Below, piece by piece: positions 12,833 through 25,900 of a DNA stretch of 64,000 nt. Every line of letters starts with the position of its first letter. Position 1 is the first letter of the stretch. The notes below the pieces were generated by a model, which saw nothing but the letters and a program-made list of their open reading frames with translations, ran no database searches and was not told the origin of the DNA. Origin of the DNA: Plumapathes pennacea (taxonomy: Eukaryota; Cnidaria; Anthozoa; Antipatharia; Myriopathidae); NCBI GenBank assembly GCA_964036295.1, contig OZ038472.1, forward strand, positions 4,672,001-4,736,000, written 5' to 3'. Position numbers and translations under genes: made by a program.

Positions 12833-13041
12833 AGTGGTTCTGGAAAACTTAACGAAGGCAAAGTTCGACGTCTTCTATCGACTCTCCTATATACTCCCAG
12901 CGTCCAGGCTTCCGTTTTATATAGAAGTTGGACGTACGACCATATGTTTGGTCCGTCGTCACGTATCTGTTTTCGGATTTCTCCGTCCACACGATAGCCT
13001 TTTGGATCGTTTTGCGCCAATCCTTGCTATACAAGATCGCT
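12833..13041 (-). CDS. Possible orphan terminal exon, unknown protein
   Basis: On the minus strand an AG acceptor near 13042 is followed by an open frame of about 62 codons to a TAA near 12855. It reads with a balanced, protein-like composition: DWRKTIQKAIVWTEK, then a YGRTSNFYIKR segment, then EYIGESIEDVELCLR. Tyr/Trp/Gly and charged residues are spread as in a small folded domain rather than as in random translation. I recognise no family and found no upstream exons. It could be a chance frame, a repeat-derived coding relic, or the last exon of a gene. Confidence 0.22.
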
Positions 13042-15578
13042 GTGGGTTAACGCTAAGTTCGTTCAAGCATTTTTGTTTTCTAATTTCACAAGGGGTTGGC
13101 ATAGTGATTGTGTTTACAAAGCTGCTTGACTTCCCCGTTTTATACGTTCTGTTCAAGGCCGGCGAAACAAGTTGCAAGCTCTCATTTTCCCAAGGACAGG
13201 GCACGCAAAAAGCGGGAAGACTCCGCAAAACTTGAAGTTTCAGTTAAGCCCAGTGTAAAATGTTAGTTGCGGCTGGATTATATCTTGACGTCTAAGTCAA
13301 TAGTAGCATTTTGCCAACCATAATAGAGAGTTATAGCCTTCCTTTAATGTGTCTGTCTTAAAGGTAGTCTTTGTTACTAAAGAAACATTATTGACTGCTA
13401 CTGTAGAAGACCTGGGTCAACAGCATTAGTCCCCGGCTCAATAAAGCCATGGAGTGCGACAGAACAAAATATTGCCATTATTTTTGTAAATGGTCCACAA
13501 ACGCTCAGTACTCACCGCACCAGTTTTGTCCGGCAATGATGTTGGTTGAACAAACCTCTGTAGAAGATAAAGTTGGAGTTTTTTTTTTTCATATAATCTG
13601 TCTTTACTGTTCAATATTGCTTCTGCAATAGGAAGTAGACGCTTGGGAAGCTAAATAAATACTGACGCCAGATCAAATAGAAGACTGCTGGTCGTCTCTG
13701 TCGTAACTTGTTAAATCTGTTTTAAAACCATTCAAGTTCATTGGATGAAAAGCACTATTGAATAAGAATGGGTCAGAGTAATGGACAAGGGCCAATACAA
13801 ACTAATACAGCTTTACAAGGCAATGCCCTTTAACTTTTATATTTTACGCAGACAATTAGCTGAAAACGAATCCTCGTCCAATGCCAATCTTAATTGGATA
13901 ATTTTTTTCTGCAGTCGAAATTCTAGTCAAGTGCCACTAGCAGAGAGGGTATTGGATAAATGCTAAACAAAGTACTTCTATGGCAATAGGTACACAAGGA
14001 GTGAGTATGTGTGAATTAATTATGGCGGTATTTCTCCCTTTCATGATGGTATCATATCTGATCCATATCAAAGGTCCCAACCTTTAGCGACTTCGCTTAG
14101 GAAGGAATGTCGAATATTCTAACAAATGTAAATAAAAATTATATTAAATGGGAAAAAGTGACATGTGTGCGGACATATTGATTAAAACATATAGCATTTC
14201 ATTTGGGCATCATCGTTGTTCGCTTATATGCTCTCTCTATATATCTGTGTCCCCTTATTCAAGTTTGTTTTACGAAGCCATTATCTTTAATCACTTCAAT
14301 CCTGAAGCACCGTACAATAAATGCTCTGTTTGTTTGGTAGGGCAGATTCGAAAAGAAACAATTCGATTTGGAGCATCGGCGCCTTGTAAGTGCTGTGCGA
14401 AGGATAAGGTCCCGAACATGCTTTTAGAAATAGAAAAATAGGTTGCTGTTAGCGTACTTAGCGTTTTCCATCTACAGCGGAGCGATGAACTTTGAAATGA
14501 AAAATATTTAAATATATAACCACTCTTCAAGAAAACGAACGACGAGTTTGGATTCTGCGATACCAAACCCAGCAAGAAAGAAGTAAAAGAAAAGAAAAAA
14601 CACAATCGTCATGACTCAATCGGAAAATGTCAGAGACAACAGTAGAACTATACAATGTTACACTTTCTCTCGCAAACTTTATCAAAAAAGAAAACTAAAA
14701 ACTTAAACGTTAACTTTTACATGTCTGAATTAGTGGCAGGTGGATAATTACAAGTTACAAGCTATTCGACACTACAGATTTTGGAATTTTATTAAGCTTT
14801 GAGATAACGGCTAGCCATGATAGTAATTCTTATTACGGATTTTTCTTTCCGGTGGTCCGATCGGCTAAAGCGTACAAAATACAAGAAATATTTATAAAAA
14901 GTATTTATGACCTCCAAAATCCCGTAACTGTAAACAGCCGAGAATTTCAAAACAAAGGGCAAAGCCATTATCAAGAAAAAGAAAGGCTAAAAAGTCAAGG
15001 CAAATATCAGCCTCGGCAATTCGCCTTTACCGTTAGCAAATTATATTCCATACGTCATTGTAAAAACTATTTCCGTTTTTTTCGCATAAAATGTCTTTGT
15101 ATGCTTGTTTTAACGACTTCTAACAACTCCAATAGTTTCCCCTACTCTTTTCTCCTGAAATCATTTAGAAAAGCTTGATGTAAATGACAGGACATTTGCA
15201 TCTGTTAGTCGCTTGGTTCTTACTGGTCTTCTTTCATAGCAGAGTCGTATTCTAAACGCAATTTTTGCACGCAACTTTATGTTGGTGGTGGGGTACTTAA
15301 CTAAAGTTTAGATAGAGGGGTTCAGCTGATGCTCTCAAGCCCCGGCCCTTCTGCCCTGTCTAAGACAAAGTGCTCTATACATTGTGACTGGACCCCAAAG
15401 TCTCCCAGTTATACGAACGTCATTCTGGCATGGCAATGACAACGTAACTTCTGGTGATAGTAAAGAACAGCCATTTTATTGTTCAGATAGTTGAATTTCT
15501 CTTCTAGCTTCGGAACCGTGCGACCTTGCAGTAATGTCTTCACCCAAGTAAGGCTATACAACGGCGGTTTTCGAGTTA

Positions 15579-15760
15579 GGGCCCGGTCGCACTGGGACGT
15601 TTAGTCGATAATAACTCAACATCGAGAGCAATACGACGGCTTCTTTAATGTTTGGTAGCCACTTGCTGACATGTATTTCTGGTGACAAGCGCTGTTTGCA
15701 CTTCAAATGATGCAAAAGACGATATTAATGTCGTTAAAGTTACGTGTGCGACCGGAGCCT
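15579..15760. mobile_element. MITE-like element, CGGTCGCAC-end family, copy 3
   Basis: Best preserved of three copies. It starts GGGCCCGGTCGCAC and ends GTGTGCGACCGGAGCCT, so the termini are complementary over roughly 15 bp. 182 bp, non-coding. Confidence 0.65.
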
Positions 15761-16975
15761 CAGTCTTCAAGGGCTCCAGAAATTGGTTCGAGTTGTCGAA
15801 AATGTCGCGTAATCCGGGCTAGTGTAATAAAGTGAAGAAGAAATCCAGGGAAAACGGCGACCTTTGGTTCAAAAATTTCGAGCTATTCGGGGTTCCAGTA
15901 ATCTAGATGGTTCGTAATTGTAATATATTTTTTTCGTTTTATCCATTATCCAGCGTATACAAAAACAATAAGCGTGCTATATTCACAAATGTGTCATTAA
16001 AATATTTGCATCGATCATTTATTAACGCTTAAATTTCCTGTGCCTAGATTTTGTTAAGACGTAAAAACTGAACATTTTAATGGGCGCGTATGACTTATGT
16101 ACTTTCCCATGAAAATTGTCAGCTTCGTTGTCTCATTGCCGGCGGGCTCTAAAGTCAGGTGGGAATGCAGAATGAGACTCTAATATTCAGTTGAATTGAG
16201 TATTCTTTCTCTGATTTCGAGCTGCAATTCAAAAGGCAAGTCCAAAAAAGTAGTGCTTTGTATCTTAATTTCTAGTCCTAACAATACTACTGATCAAAGT
16301 CGGAAATTTTTCATTATCGTAAGAAAGTAGTTATTGAAAGCCGAAGACGTTAGTTTCCGCCGGAAAATTACGTTATTGTAAATTCCTTTCAGCAGTCCTT
16401 GTGATGTAGCGGACTCCAGAATTGATCAAAGCTGATCAAAGCAACTCAGCGGCAAGGAGACAACACTGTGCCGGGCTTTTCGGCACATTGAACTTAAAAG
16501 CCTTCTTTTATCATTTGACTTTCTAAACGTTTTGAACCTTTAAGTTTATCAAAACCATTTACAAGTCATATCTATATCATTAAAGCGACATGCAACAGCT
16601 ACGATCAGCTGGAATTTATCGGATAATCTATCACTCGTCTCTTGATCAGTTATCCGTGGGTCCTATTTGAAAATCCCTGGTAAGATAGCGGAAGGGCAAA
16701 ATCTAACGTAAGAGTTCTTCCAAAGCTTTATAGAACTGAAAGCTTGCCAAAAATAGAATTAGAGCAATATTGTGAGAGGCTTTTAAAATACTTTGCTTGT
16801 CAAGAGCGTAAATTTTAAGTAATTTTCGCTCAGCTTTTTTTTTGCAGAGTAATGGCATACTACTTTAGTAAATCGAAAACTCTGGACTTGGCCAACTCTA
16901 AACTAAACTGCCTTTACCTCATTATGCCAATAGATAAACCAGGCTCGGTGAAGTGATTCTCCTGTGAGCATTGAC

Positions 16976-17911
16976 ATGAACCCATCGCACGACCTCAGCT
17001 GGAACCAGAGCAGCCTCTTGAATTCCACAGAATCTGTCGGTAAACCAGAAGGCGCTGTATTAACACCGGAAGATATTGGGACAACCTTTCTTCTCGTTCT
17101 GGCTTCTTTCAACAGCTTTTCAAGTTTGGTTGGAACACCCGGTAACGTCCTGACAATAGCAGCAATACTGCTAACCGAGTCTCTGCATTCTATCCCAGAT
17201 TTGCTCATTTTAAGTTTGTCGTGCTCGGATTTGATCGTTGTAGCTGTTTATCAACCGGTAAACGCCTATCGTTACAGTAACCTACACGAGGCCAATAATA
17301 ACATCACCTTACAGCAACTTAGGACTTTTGTGGGATACACATCGCTGATCGCATCTGTAACAAGCCTCTTGGGCGTAACAGTAGAGCGACTTATTGCCAT
17401 AAAATTTCCACTAAGGTATGACCTGTATGTTACGTTCAAAAAAACTTTGTGTGCCATAGCTTTCATCTGGTTACTGTCTCTGTCGACGGGATGTGCATAC
17501 GGCATTGGGAAGGAAATCAGCCGAACTATTTCACGGACATATGTTTTGCTGGTTGTCGTGGCAACCGTGGTGATGTACGTGTACATCTTAATCGTTGCCA
17601 GGAGGCAAGAGAAAGCAATGGTTGTGCCACAAGGCGTGAACGAGGCGAACAGCGTACAAAACAGGAAGGCAGCTCGAACTATCGCAATCGTCCTCGGAGT
17701 TTTCGTGGCGACTTGGCTTCCGCTTCTTTTGCTGCCAATCTTCGTCAGCAAAGTTGCACATCCCGTGAAATTTCAGCGATTGTTTATGGCATTTATCACA
17801 CTATCAACCTACAATTCCACTATTAATCCGTTTATTTACTGTTTCAGAAGCGAGAGGTATCGTAGGGCTGTTGTCAAACTTTTAAGTTTCGCTTTACCCT
17901 CTCACTCCTAA
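16976..17911 (+). CDS. Class A rhodopsin-like GPCR, orphan (relative A3)
   Basis: Single-exon, 311-residue seven-transmembrane receptor on the opposite strand to its two relatives at 4142 and 9623. Start is the first ATG (16976). Landmarks: sequons N10 and N16, TM1 GN 56-57, TM2 SLSCSD with Asp85, TM3 ERL 137-139, TM6 TWLP 247-250 and TM7 NPFIY 284-288. The KAARTIAIVLGV stretch entering TM6 closely matches KAARTVAIILGV of the other two. It also lacks Cys3.25 (Gln) and Pro5.50 (Val) and has Gly at 3.32, so these traits belong to the subfamily and are not single-gene damage. The ligand is unknown; a distant MECA-type relation is inferred. Confidence 0.92.
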   Translation: MNPSHDLSWNQSSLLNSTESVGKPEGAVLTPEDIGTTFLLVLASFNSFSSLVGTPGNVLTIAAILLTESLHSIPDLLILSLSCSDLIVVAVYQPVNAYRYSNLHEANNNITLQQLRTFVGYTSLIASVTSLLGVTVERLIAIKFPLRYDLYVTFKKTLCAIAFIWLLSLSTGCAYGIGKEISRTISRTYVLLVVVATVVMYVYILIVARRQEKAMVVPQGVNEANSVQNRKAARTIAIVLGVFVATWLPLLLLPIFVSKVAHPVKFQRLFMAFITLSTYNSTINPFIYCFRSERYRRAVVKLLSFALPSHS

Positions 17912-18398
17912 GCTCAAAATACATATTCTCTCAACCTATTAAAGAAAATGTACTAGTGATATGGTGAGAATTCATGGTTAGTTTGTTCTAGGGGTGTGGC
18001 ATTGTGTAAGTCAATAAGAAGTTTTAGTCCACGCTGTCAACCCAATGTAAATAAAACACTTATTATAAATTCCGTGTTTGGGCGTGGCAAATATAATGTG
18101 GATAAGTCTGCAAGACTATGCAAATTAGTTTTGAACAGAGCTGTAAGGCAACTTGGTGCACAAGAGTTCCTCATTTGAACATCATGACAGCCTTTTGTTT
18201 TGCTCTTCTTTCACTGAATTTTTCTCAGCCTAGTTTGTCGAGCAAAGATTTAGAGCATGTATTGTAGTCAGTAAGAAGAATGGATCTTGTGGCTGTTCTG
18301 TAAATTTTGAAGGTTTTCAGTTGCTACAATCCCGGAAAAAATTGTGTGGGACACAGTATCCTGAACGGCCCTTAGGTTACTTATTCAATGGTTATGTA

Positions 18399-18432
<34 letters not shown>

Positions 18433-20648
18433 CCCTCGACAATGTTGAAGACATAAACTTGACAACGCACACATATCGTGTCTTGGTTCTCCGCTTTTCA
18501 ACATTGAAATGGGAGGGGGGAGGGGGAATGTTATTGTCGTGTGACAGGCTCAAATCATGTCTGTTGTCCCGACAATTTTGTCCAGGATTGCAGCTGTTTC
18601 CCCCTACAGTATCCCATACCTAACAACAACAAATCCAAGTGTGATTAAATGAGGGAATAATACTTGTTTTTAAGTGTCCGTTGGGGAACAAATGGCCTAC
18701 ACCTCAATACTGCATCAAGACCGGAAACATCTTTTTTTTTGCTAATTTCCGAGCATTGCGAGGTTAATAATCGAGACGATATCTCGTTTTAACGTTAGTC
18801 AGTCGGTTAGTCGACGAACTCTCGTCGTGTGACTGATAGAAGGTCCGTTACTAATGACAACATGGCAAGTTAAGGAACAAAGTCAAATTCTCTCACGCGT
18901 AATTCGAGAATACCTGGCAAAAAGTGGGCACTCCGGGCCACAATGCTGGCACAACAGACAGCAGCAGATCTGGCGCCGTCTCTTTCCAATTCCCCGCAGT
19001 AACTACATTACAAGCGCAGTTTCCTTTTTGTCAGGATATCCCACCGCTGTACGCACAACATAAAGACATGATGGATGTACGCCCTGTATCTGGCACGTGT
19101 AATAGTTTCCCATTTCTTACAGCTCTTAGTTTGTAAAATTTTGTCAGTTTCGAGCAGGAAGAGCCCCATGTACAGTTATCTTTCATAAATCTAGCAATTT
19201 TAGCTCACCACAATCATTTGATACGGGGTCGGACGACCTGCAAACCCCATGCACGATTGAGCGATTTTCTCGCCTTTTTGTGCGCGGCGGGACCTCGTGC
19301 TTTCAGGACTGGATCGAAGTCTCCTCAAACTATGACCGTTTTTTGAACCGTTTCCGGTTAAAAGCGTTCTATTGGCACAGGCAGCCGTTTAACTAAAACC
19401 GGTTTAGGTTATCTGGTTGGTCCCAATCGAATATGAAATAAGATTTTCCCATCTTGAGAATGTTTTGCGCAGTAAAAATGAAATTTGGCTCCAAAACTTT
19501 CTAGCGCAAGATGTATCATGTGGTATATAAAACGCAGACGTTTGCAGACTCTCGTAGTTTCTTTAACACACCATTTGTTTAACATTTATGTAGTTAACTG
19601 AATTATGTATTTTTATGTAAACGCAACATTCAACTTTATTTACAAATATACAGTTAATCTCTACAAAGTGTAATTTTCTTTTTACACAGTATAGCATTTT
19701 TAATCAATAATTTAACATTCTATCGAAAACAATAATCGACATATTTGGTAATCAGTAGCAATTTGGGGTCAAGTCAATAGATCTCAAATACGGTGCTTTA
19801 CCTATTTTAGCGCACACATCCTTGTAGCTGTTTCGGGACAATGATATACGACGTGTGACGTCCAATAAATGGTTTCCTTCAGTGGTATTAAGAAACCTCT
19901 ATCTTTTGGTTTAAAGTCGTTAAGTCGACTAAACAAGCTTATACCACGTCCCTTCGTTGGACACTATATATATTAGTCGATTTGTTCAGTTCTAGTAAGT
20001 GTAAATAAAGTTGTTTTAACAACGGTAACACACAAAGCAAACAACAATTCGACGCGAAGAAAGCTTGGCTTGTTCAGATTCTTTGCTCGTAAAGTTCAAA
20101 AAGGTGTGCGAGCAAGATCAATGGTGGGTGGAGTCAGCTTTCAACCCACACTAAATACAATTCCAATACAAAACAAATAAAACGGCCTCTGTAAACAACG
20201 AAACATCTGCCGTCGGACAGAATCCATATCTTTTTGCGAAACGCAAGTTTGGTAAGAGGTCACATGGAGTAATCATGACAGGCCCGTGGAGACCAAATAT
20301 CGCTGTACAAAACTTATACAGCACAAATGTTTTTGACGTCACTCCCGTTGACCAGCGTTCATCGCCATTACTGGAGGTAATAATAATAATAATAATTATA
20401 GTAACATTTTAACAGGAAGCTCCCATTCAAAAAAGTAATTTTTAGAGAGGTCCTGGTAAAATTCCACATCGTGGGCAAGCCTGTTTCTTTTTTTTTTTTC
20501 TATAAAATTGTGTATAAGTGAAAATGTACTTTCTGTCGTTTTTAAGTTTCTTTCCGCAATGACCGCTGGCTCAAAAAATATGGTGATCGCACAACCGAAA
20601 CACGTAATCCCGCGGTTCCTAGCAAACCTCTTTGATTTGAAGATCGGC
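17912..20648. other. Intergenic, no gene seen
   Basis: Holds the poly-C/hairpin element at 18400-18526 and a dispersed repeat fragment around 19340-19440. That fragment contains AAACCGG and a TTGGTCCCAATCGAA-like end also seen at 50135 and 63250. No supported coding frame. Confidence 0.5.
18400..18526. repeat. Poly-C / poly-G hairpin
   Basis: A run of 30 C's (18400-18429) is followed by CAATGTTGAA (18440-18449). Its exact complement TTCAACATTG lies at 18497-18506, followed by GGGAGGGGGGAGGGGG. The whole thing can fold as a stem that pairs the C-run with the G-run, and the G-run has G-quadruplex potential. It has the same organisation as 1351-1469. Confidence 0.6.
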
Positions 20649-22916
20649 TTACACATCGGTGCTCACCGAGGCCGGCACGACTTGCTGGGCAGCGGTCGGC
20701 TCCTCCCGCTCTTCCTGTACACGGTCAGAAGCTCTTCGACCGATGATGGTGACCGCTGCGAGCCGAGCCTTTCGGTACGCCTGTAGCATATTAAATCCCA
20801 TCGCCCTAAAGATAAGAAACAAAAACCGTCCTTCACCTTTTATCTCCCAAGCTCAAAATACAAATTCTCCCAACCATAAAATAAGAAAATGTATGAGTGA
20901 TGAAAAGAGAATTTATCTTTTAATCAGCTGTCATTTGAGCAAGGTATTAAATGCCAAATTCTCCCTACTTTATGATATACCTCTGGTGGGAGAGTGAAAA
21001 GAAAAAATTGAAGTTATCCTCTATAACCAATCCTTGAAACTACGGTTTTAGAATCGACTATGTTTGAGCCTTTCACCAGCAAGCTCAAAATTGCAGATTC
21101 TTCCAACCTTTTACGAAGGTGTGATGATGTCATGAGGACTGAGCCATCATCTGAGCAAAATATCAAAATCCAAATTCTCCATACTGTATGACATGTCTTT
21201 GCGGTGAGAAACTGAAGGAGGACATTAAATTTGATCACCCCCGACAGTGAAAGGCTTAAGACCAACAAATAAGACCGCGCTAATACCACCCAGACTTCTC
21301 TTTATGTACCTCGGCCGAAAACACGTGATATTATGAAATTAGTTAGGATCCCAACAGCATCTATCAGTACCTTTTGCCTATGCAGCAACATATTCACAAC
21401 CTAACAAATCGAAACATTGCAGCTTTTTTTTTTTTTTTTTTTTTTTTAAGTGGCACACTGACCGACCTGAGACAGAAGTATTCCAATATCATCGCCACTC
21501 CAATGATGAGTATCTTGTACACAGACCATTGATCGGCCAGACAGAAAGCGTACACACCAACGGGGGTCCCCACCATGACAGAAAGAAGAGCGATCGTCTG
21601 GAGCCAATACCTGTAATGTGCGAGTGATATACTGAGAATAGCTTCAATCTGAACAAGCTACAGTGAAACCTCTGTATAACGAAGGCCAAGGGACTGGGAA
21701 AATGTGTTCGCTGTAACGGGGTTTCGTTATAGCGAGGTTCCGCTCACATACATTTTACTGTAACTGGGCTGTAACGGACTGAAAAAATATCGTTCGTTAT
21801 ATCGGGGTTTTCGTTATACCGAGGTTCGTTATATCGAGGTTTCACTGTACCCAATATCAAGTTCTCCATACTGTCTAATAGACCTTTCTAGTCATGGACT
21901 GAAGGACAAAACTGAAATTGATTTGTCTCAGAACTCCCTGAGTCTTGGATAATTTGACAGAGCTGACAAATGTATTGCACATGTCAGTGACGTCCGCACT
22001 GACAAACGCATTGCGCAGCCGAAAGAAACAAAAAAATAAAAAAATAAAAAAATAAAAGGATATTTCACCTCACTGACAGGCTGGGCAACCACGTGCGTCC
22101 CACAGACAGTTTGTACTGAAACAAAACGCGAAGACGCAACGTAATGAGTAAAAACAAGAAACAAGGACAACAATAACAACAACAACAACAACAACAACAG
22201 ACAAACAACAACAACAACAACAAAGGACTGACATAAACACGAAAGTATAGCATTGTTCATAACTGAACCAGCCTGATTGTACAATTTAATGCAAAACGGA
22301 CTAAAAACGGTTTTTAGTAAATTCTTCTCGAATTAACCTCTCCCCTTTTCAATGTGGATCAACAAATTTGGGGACTCAAACAGTGCTATAGGGGGGAGGG
22401 GAGAAGAAACGCAGCCAGGTCCGACAAGAGTGTGTAATTCTAAATAACGACAAAACTTTTGTATCTAATTGAAAGTTCACGTCGCTCGCTATTCGCGGTT
22501 TGCATGCGACGTTCAGAACGTTATCTCATACCTGTACCGCCTACAAAGTTGATACAGCACGTTAACGAAGTAAGCATTCAAGCAACATTTTGGGTGCATA
22601 TACTAAGATTCTATCAGGAGTTACAGGCGTTTGAATTTCGAAACAACAAAATGATGTGTTGTAAAGCTTTTAAGTTTCACAGAAACCTTAAAAGCGTACC
22701 ACAGAAATAAAGAGACACAAGTCAGCTGTTTTGTTGCTGTTCTGCATCAGGCGAGACCGCCATGTTGGTGCGCTAAAGTTGGGAAAAAAATATCCAGTAT
22801 GTGCTTGAAATCGTAAGGATTACCGCTACATTACCTCCTCTCGACAAACTTTACACTTTGGCGCCACATCAGAACGGCTGTCCGTCGTACTCTGAGGAGA
22901 ACATACATCACGCGTT

Positions 22917-22948
<32 letters not shown>

Positions 22949-25900
22949 CCAAATGGACATTTCTGAGTTGGATTTTGCCTCTTTTTCAAAATGAGGTCGA
23001 GTGCAAACGCTTGTACGTGAAAATGATGGAATCAAGAAAATGATTCTGAATCATTTCAAAACAATTATGCTTCCCTAACGCAAGTTTTGCTCCCGAAACA
23101 TTTACTAGCCACAGAAGAATCAACGTGTACTAGTTTCGAGTGCTGCGTTTACGAAGCAATGTTTTCTCCCAAACGAAACGTGAAACTTTTTCATGCTTCC
23201 CTCTCCTTTAGTCACTGGGTCCGGTTGCTCAAAGCCAGACTAAGCTAACCCAGGATTAACCAAACTCTTCATCACAACCTCTTGGCCACCAAACTGCAGA
23301 GTTTTGATGACAGACTAACTAAAAATTAGTTCTTGCTTAAAACATATCAAGGAAGTCGTATTGAGAGCGAAACTTTCTCATTTTCAGGCCTAAAAATGTC
23401 ACAATGTTTAGACGTAATCCAAGATTAGCCTAATCGAGCTTGAATAACCAGGCCCTGGAAAACACCAGAAAAAAAACAAAACAAAACAAAAAAACAAAAA
23501 ACAAAAAAACAAAAAACAAAAAAACAAAAAAAACAAAAAAACAAAAAAAAAACAAAAACAAAGACAAAAACAAATGCAAAACAAAAACTATCAATGTTCC
23601 CGCAACGTTCCCTCGTTTAGCAAGGCCTTACGTACCTCCAAGAGCCATCTCCTGAGGCACTCATGGTGCACAGCTGCCACGTCTCCTTTACACTGACAGG
23701 GGAATATGAGCGGGCCCGCGTCGGTGCGTTCAGTATCATAACACACCCAGCAGTCGTGTTGCGTGTCACTTCCTGAGAAACGGACGAACCACCCAAGTTA
23801 GATAGAGATACAGAACACCTACTGACAGACAGGCAGATAAAACCCCCAACACGAGATAGCCGTCTGGATTAGTACCCTTGAGGGCTCGCGGATTCGCCTC
23901 GCCGATTAGACGACGTTAAATGTCTTTCCGATTTACGCCACGAACATTTCGACGCATCACTGAGATGTCCAAACTGAACACGCATTTTCAGATGTTGTAT
24001 CCTCGCCATGACAGAAAAGAGATATCTACTTAAACTCCCAGACGAACATAATTCGATGTAGAATTGCTTAAACTCGTCTGAATTAAATCCGACGACTATG
24101 CGACTTTAAGACGATGCTTATCTTTATGCCGTGCAAATGTACTAAACGCGTTTTGTTTGTGCTTTTTCTTTTTTTCTGGGCTTATGCGCCTTAAGTTTAA
24201 TACATGTTTGCCCTTTTCTTAATTTCTGACTCAGAAAGAGGTATGGCGTGACTTCCGCGTGTGTGACAAACAACATGATAAAATCACCACTAACTTCTAA
24301 ATGTCTCAAAAATAAAGGGGGGGGGGGGGGGCAAACTATACTTCATTAAATAACTGAAAAGAACGAAAGGATGTCCCCCTTCTGCAACTCTGGCAAAAGT
24401 TATACGAAAAGGTCGTATTCGCTAGCGGCATAGTCAAAACAGCTCTGGGCTCTAAAATTAGATATGGGTCGACAAATATTCTAATTTCTGTCCACAGCTG
24501 CTTCGAACTAGTTTTGTGCGCATAAAAAAGAAATCGCAATCTCTGGCCGCATTTTAAGCGGAGATTCAACTGTCTGAGTATTTGTCGGTCGAAGAAGAAG
24601 GCTGACAAAGGGAACGACATTCAATAATATTCAGTTGAAAAATGAACTCATTAAAAGGCTCGTAGATTCTTAAGTAACTGTTGATAATCCATTACGACCT
24701 TCCGGAGGAATTGATTTCCAAAAAGGACCTCGCAGAGGTTTCTGTTTACAGCATGGCTTTCCCTTACAACAGATTTCTCTAAACGAACCAGAAGTTACGT
24801 TTTTCAACTTGAAATATAACGCGAACGCCACTTTTTTGTTTACAGAGAAACGGAAGTACATTCAAACGAGCCAGCATAGACACTCGTTAGGTCCTATAAT
24901 TGATTCACTTGTTTGTGCCTGGGATAATAACAGCACGCAGACGAATAAATAAGAAAGTCTTGAGGCACTCACACGGAAGGCTTCTATAAAATTCTACCTG
25001 CAAATTTCAGTCAAATTATCATAATACCACCTGGGGTGAAGGGGTCGAAAGAGAATATATCGACATAAAACGCGTTTAAAATGTAGCAGTGGCCACGAAA
25101 CAAAAACGTGGAGTGTAATGTTACAAAATTTAGATAACTACATTGTTTTTGACGACTTTCCATTGTATGATGTAGAACTACAGCTGTTCACCACTTAAAA
25201 ACACGAGCAACAGAGCTTACGATGCGAGCAGAATACACAAGTGACAAATAAACAAAGGCCGATCTTACCGACGACTCTTAACTCCTTCACACTCTCCCTC
25301 CACGGCAAACTTCTTTCTAAGCAAACTTTGACGGACGAAGGATTCATGCTCCGTTCCAGCAGATGTTTGCGTGGCCCAACATTACAACATGATACCAAAA
25401 TAGACCTTACATAAAGCTGCCAGTGATACAGTGTTCATAGACCGTGACGTCGCATGCATACGAGGCAGGGACAGGAAAGACCGAAAGGAATATTTCTATC
25501 AAGTTCAGTTTTCTCTTGCAGTATGGATATTAAAACGAGGAATGGGAAATGAAAAATAACAACAACAACAACAACAACAACTGAAGAACTAAATATCGGG
25601 TTATGGTTAGGATTAGTGTTAAATGCTCTTAAACATCAGAACAATTAATTAACCCTAACCCTAACTAATCCTGCGAGATTTACTTGCTTTGGCTTCTTTG
25701 ATCTCATTCCCCATTCCCCGTTTCTTGTACAACTCGTCTTGCAATGGCGTTAGGTGGCAAGTTGACAGAAAAAGTGCCGAAAAGCCTACCTTCAACGCAG
25801 GATTCCGTAGCTTCATATCGCGAGTGCTCACTGTCCCCCAGTAAGTGTCTTCTCTCGCCCTAAAGCATGACAGCATGTCAGTGAATAAAGGAATGAATGA

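Larger units (their letters stand above)
10872..16975. other. Intergenic, no confirmed gene
   Basis: Contains A- and T-runs, AAAAG-type simple repeats near 12670-12710, a possible orphan exon (12833-13041, listed separately) and a CGGTCGCAC-ended MITE at 15579-15760. Other open frames are short and show no motifs. Confidence 0.5.

Noticed and set aside
12816..13235. 139-codon plus-strand frame
   Set aside because: No recognisable motif, random composition, and the opposite strand offers a more protein-like exon.
14291..14605. 104-codon minus-strand frame with a hydrophobic start
   Set aside because: Low-complexity Phe/Ser composition and no splice or family support.
25590..25670. Telomere-like GGTTAGG / CCCTAACCCTAAC motifs
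   Set aside because: Only two or three imperfect units in each orientation; not enough for an interstitial telomere claim.
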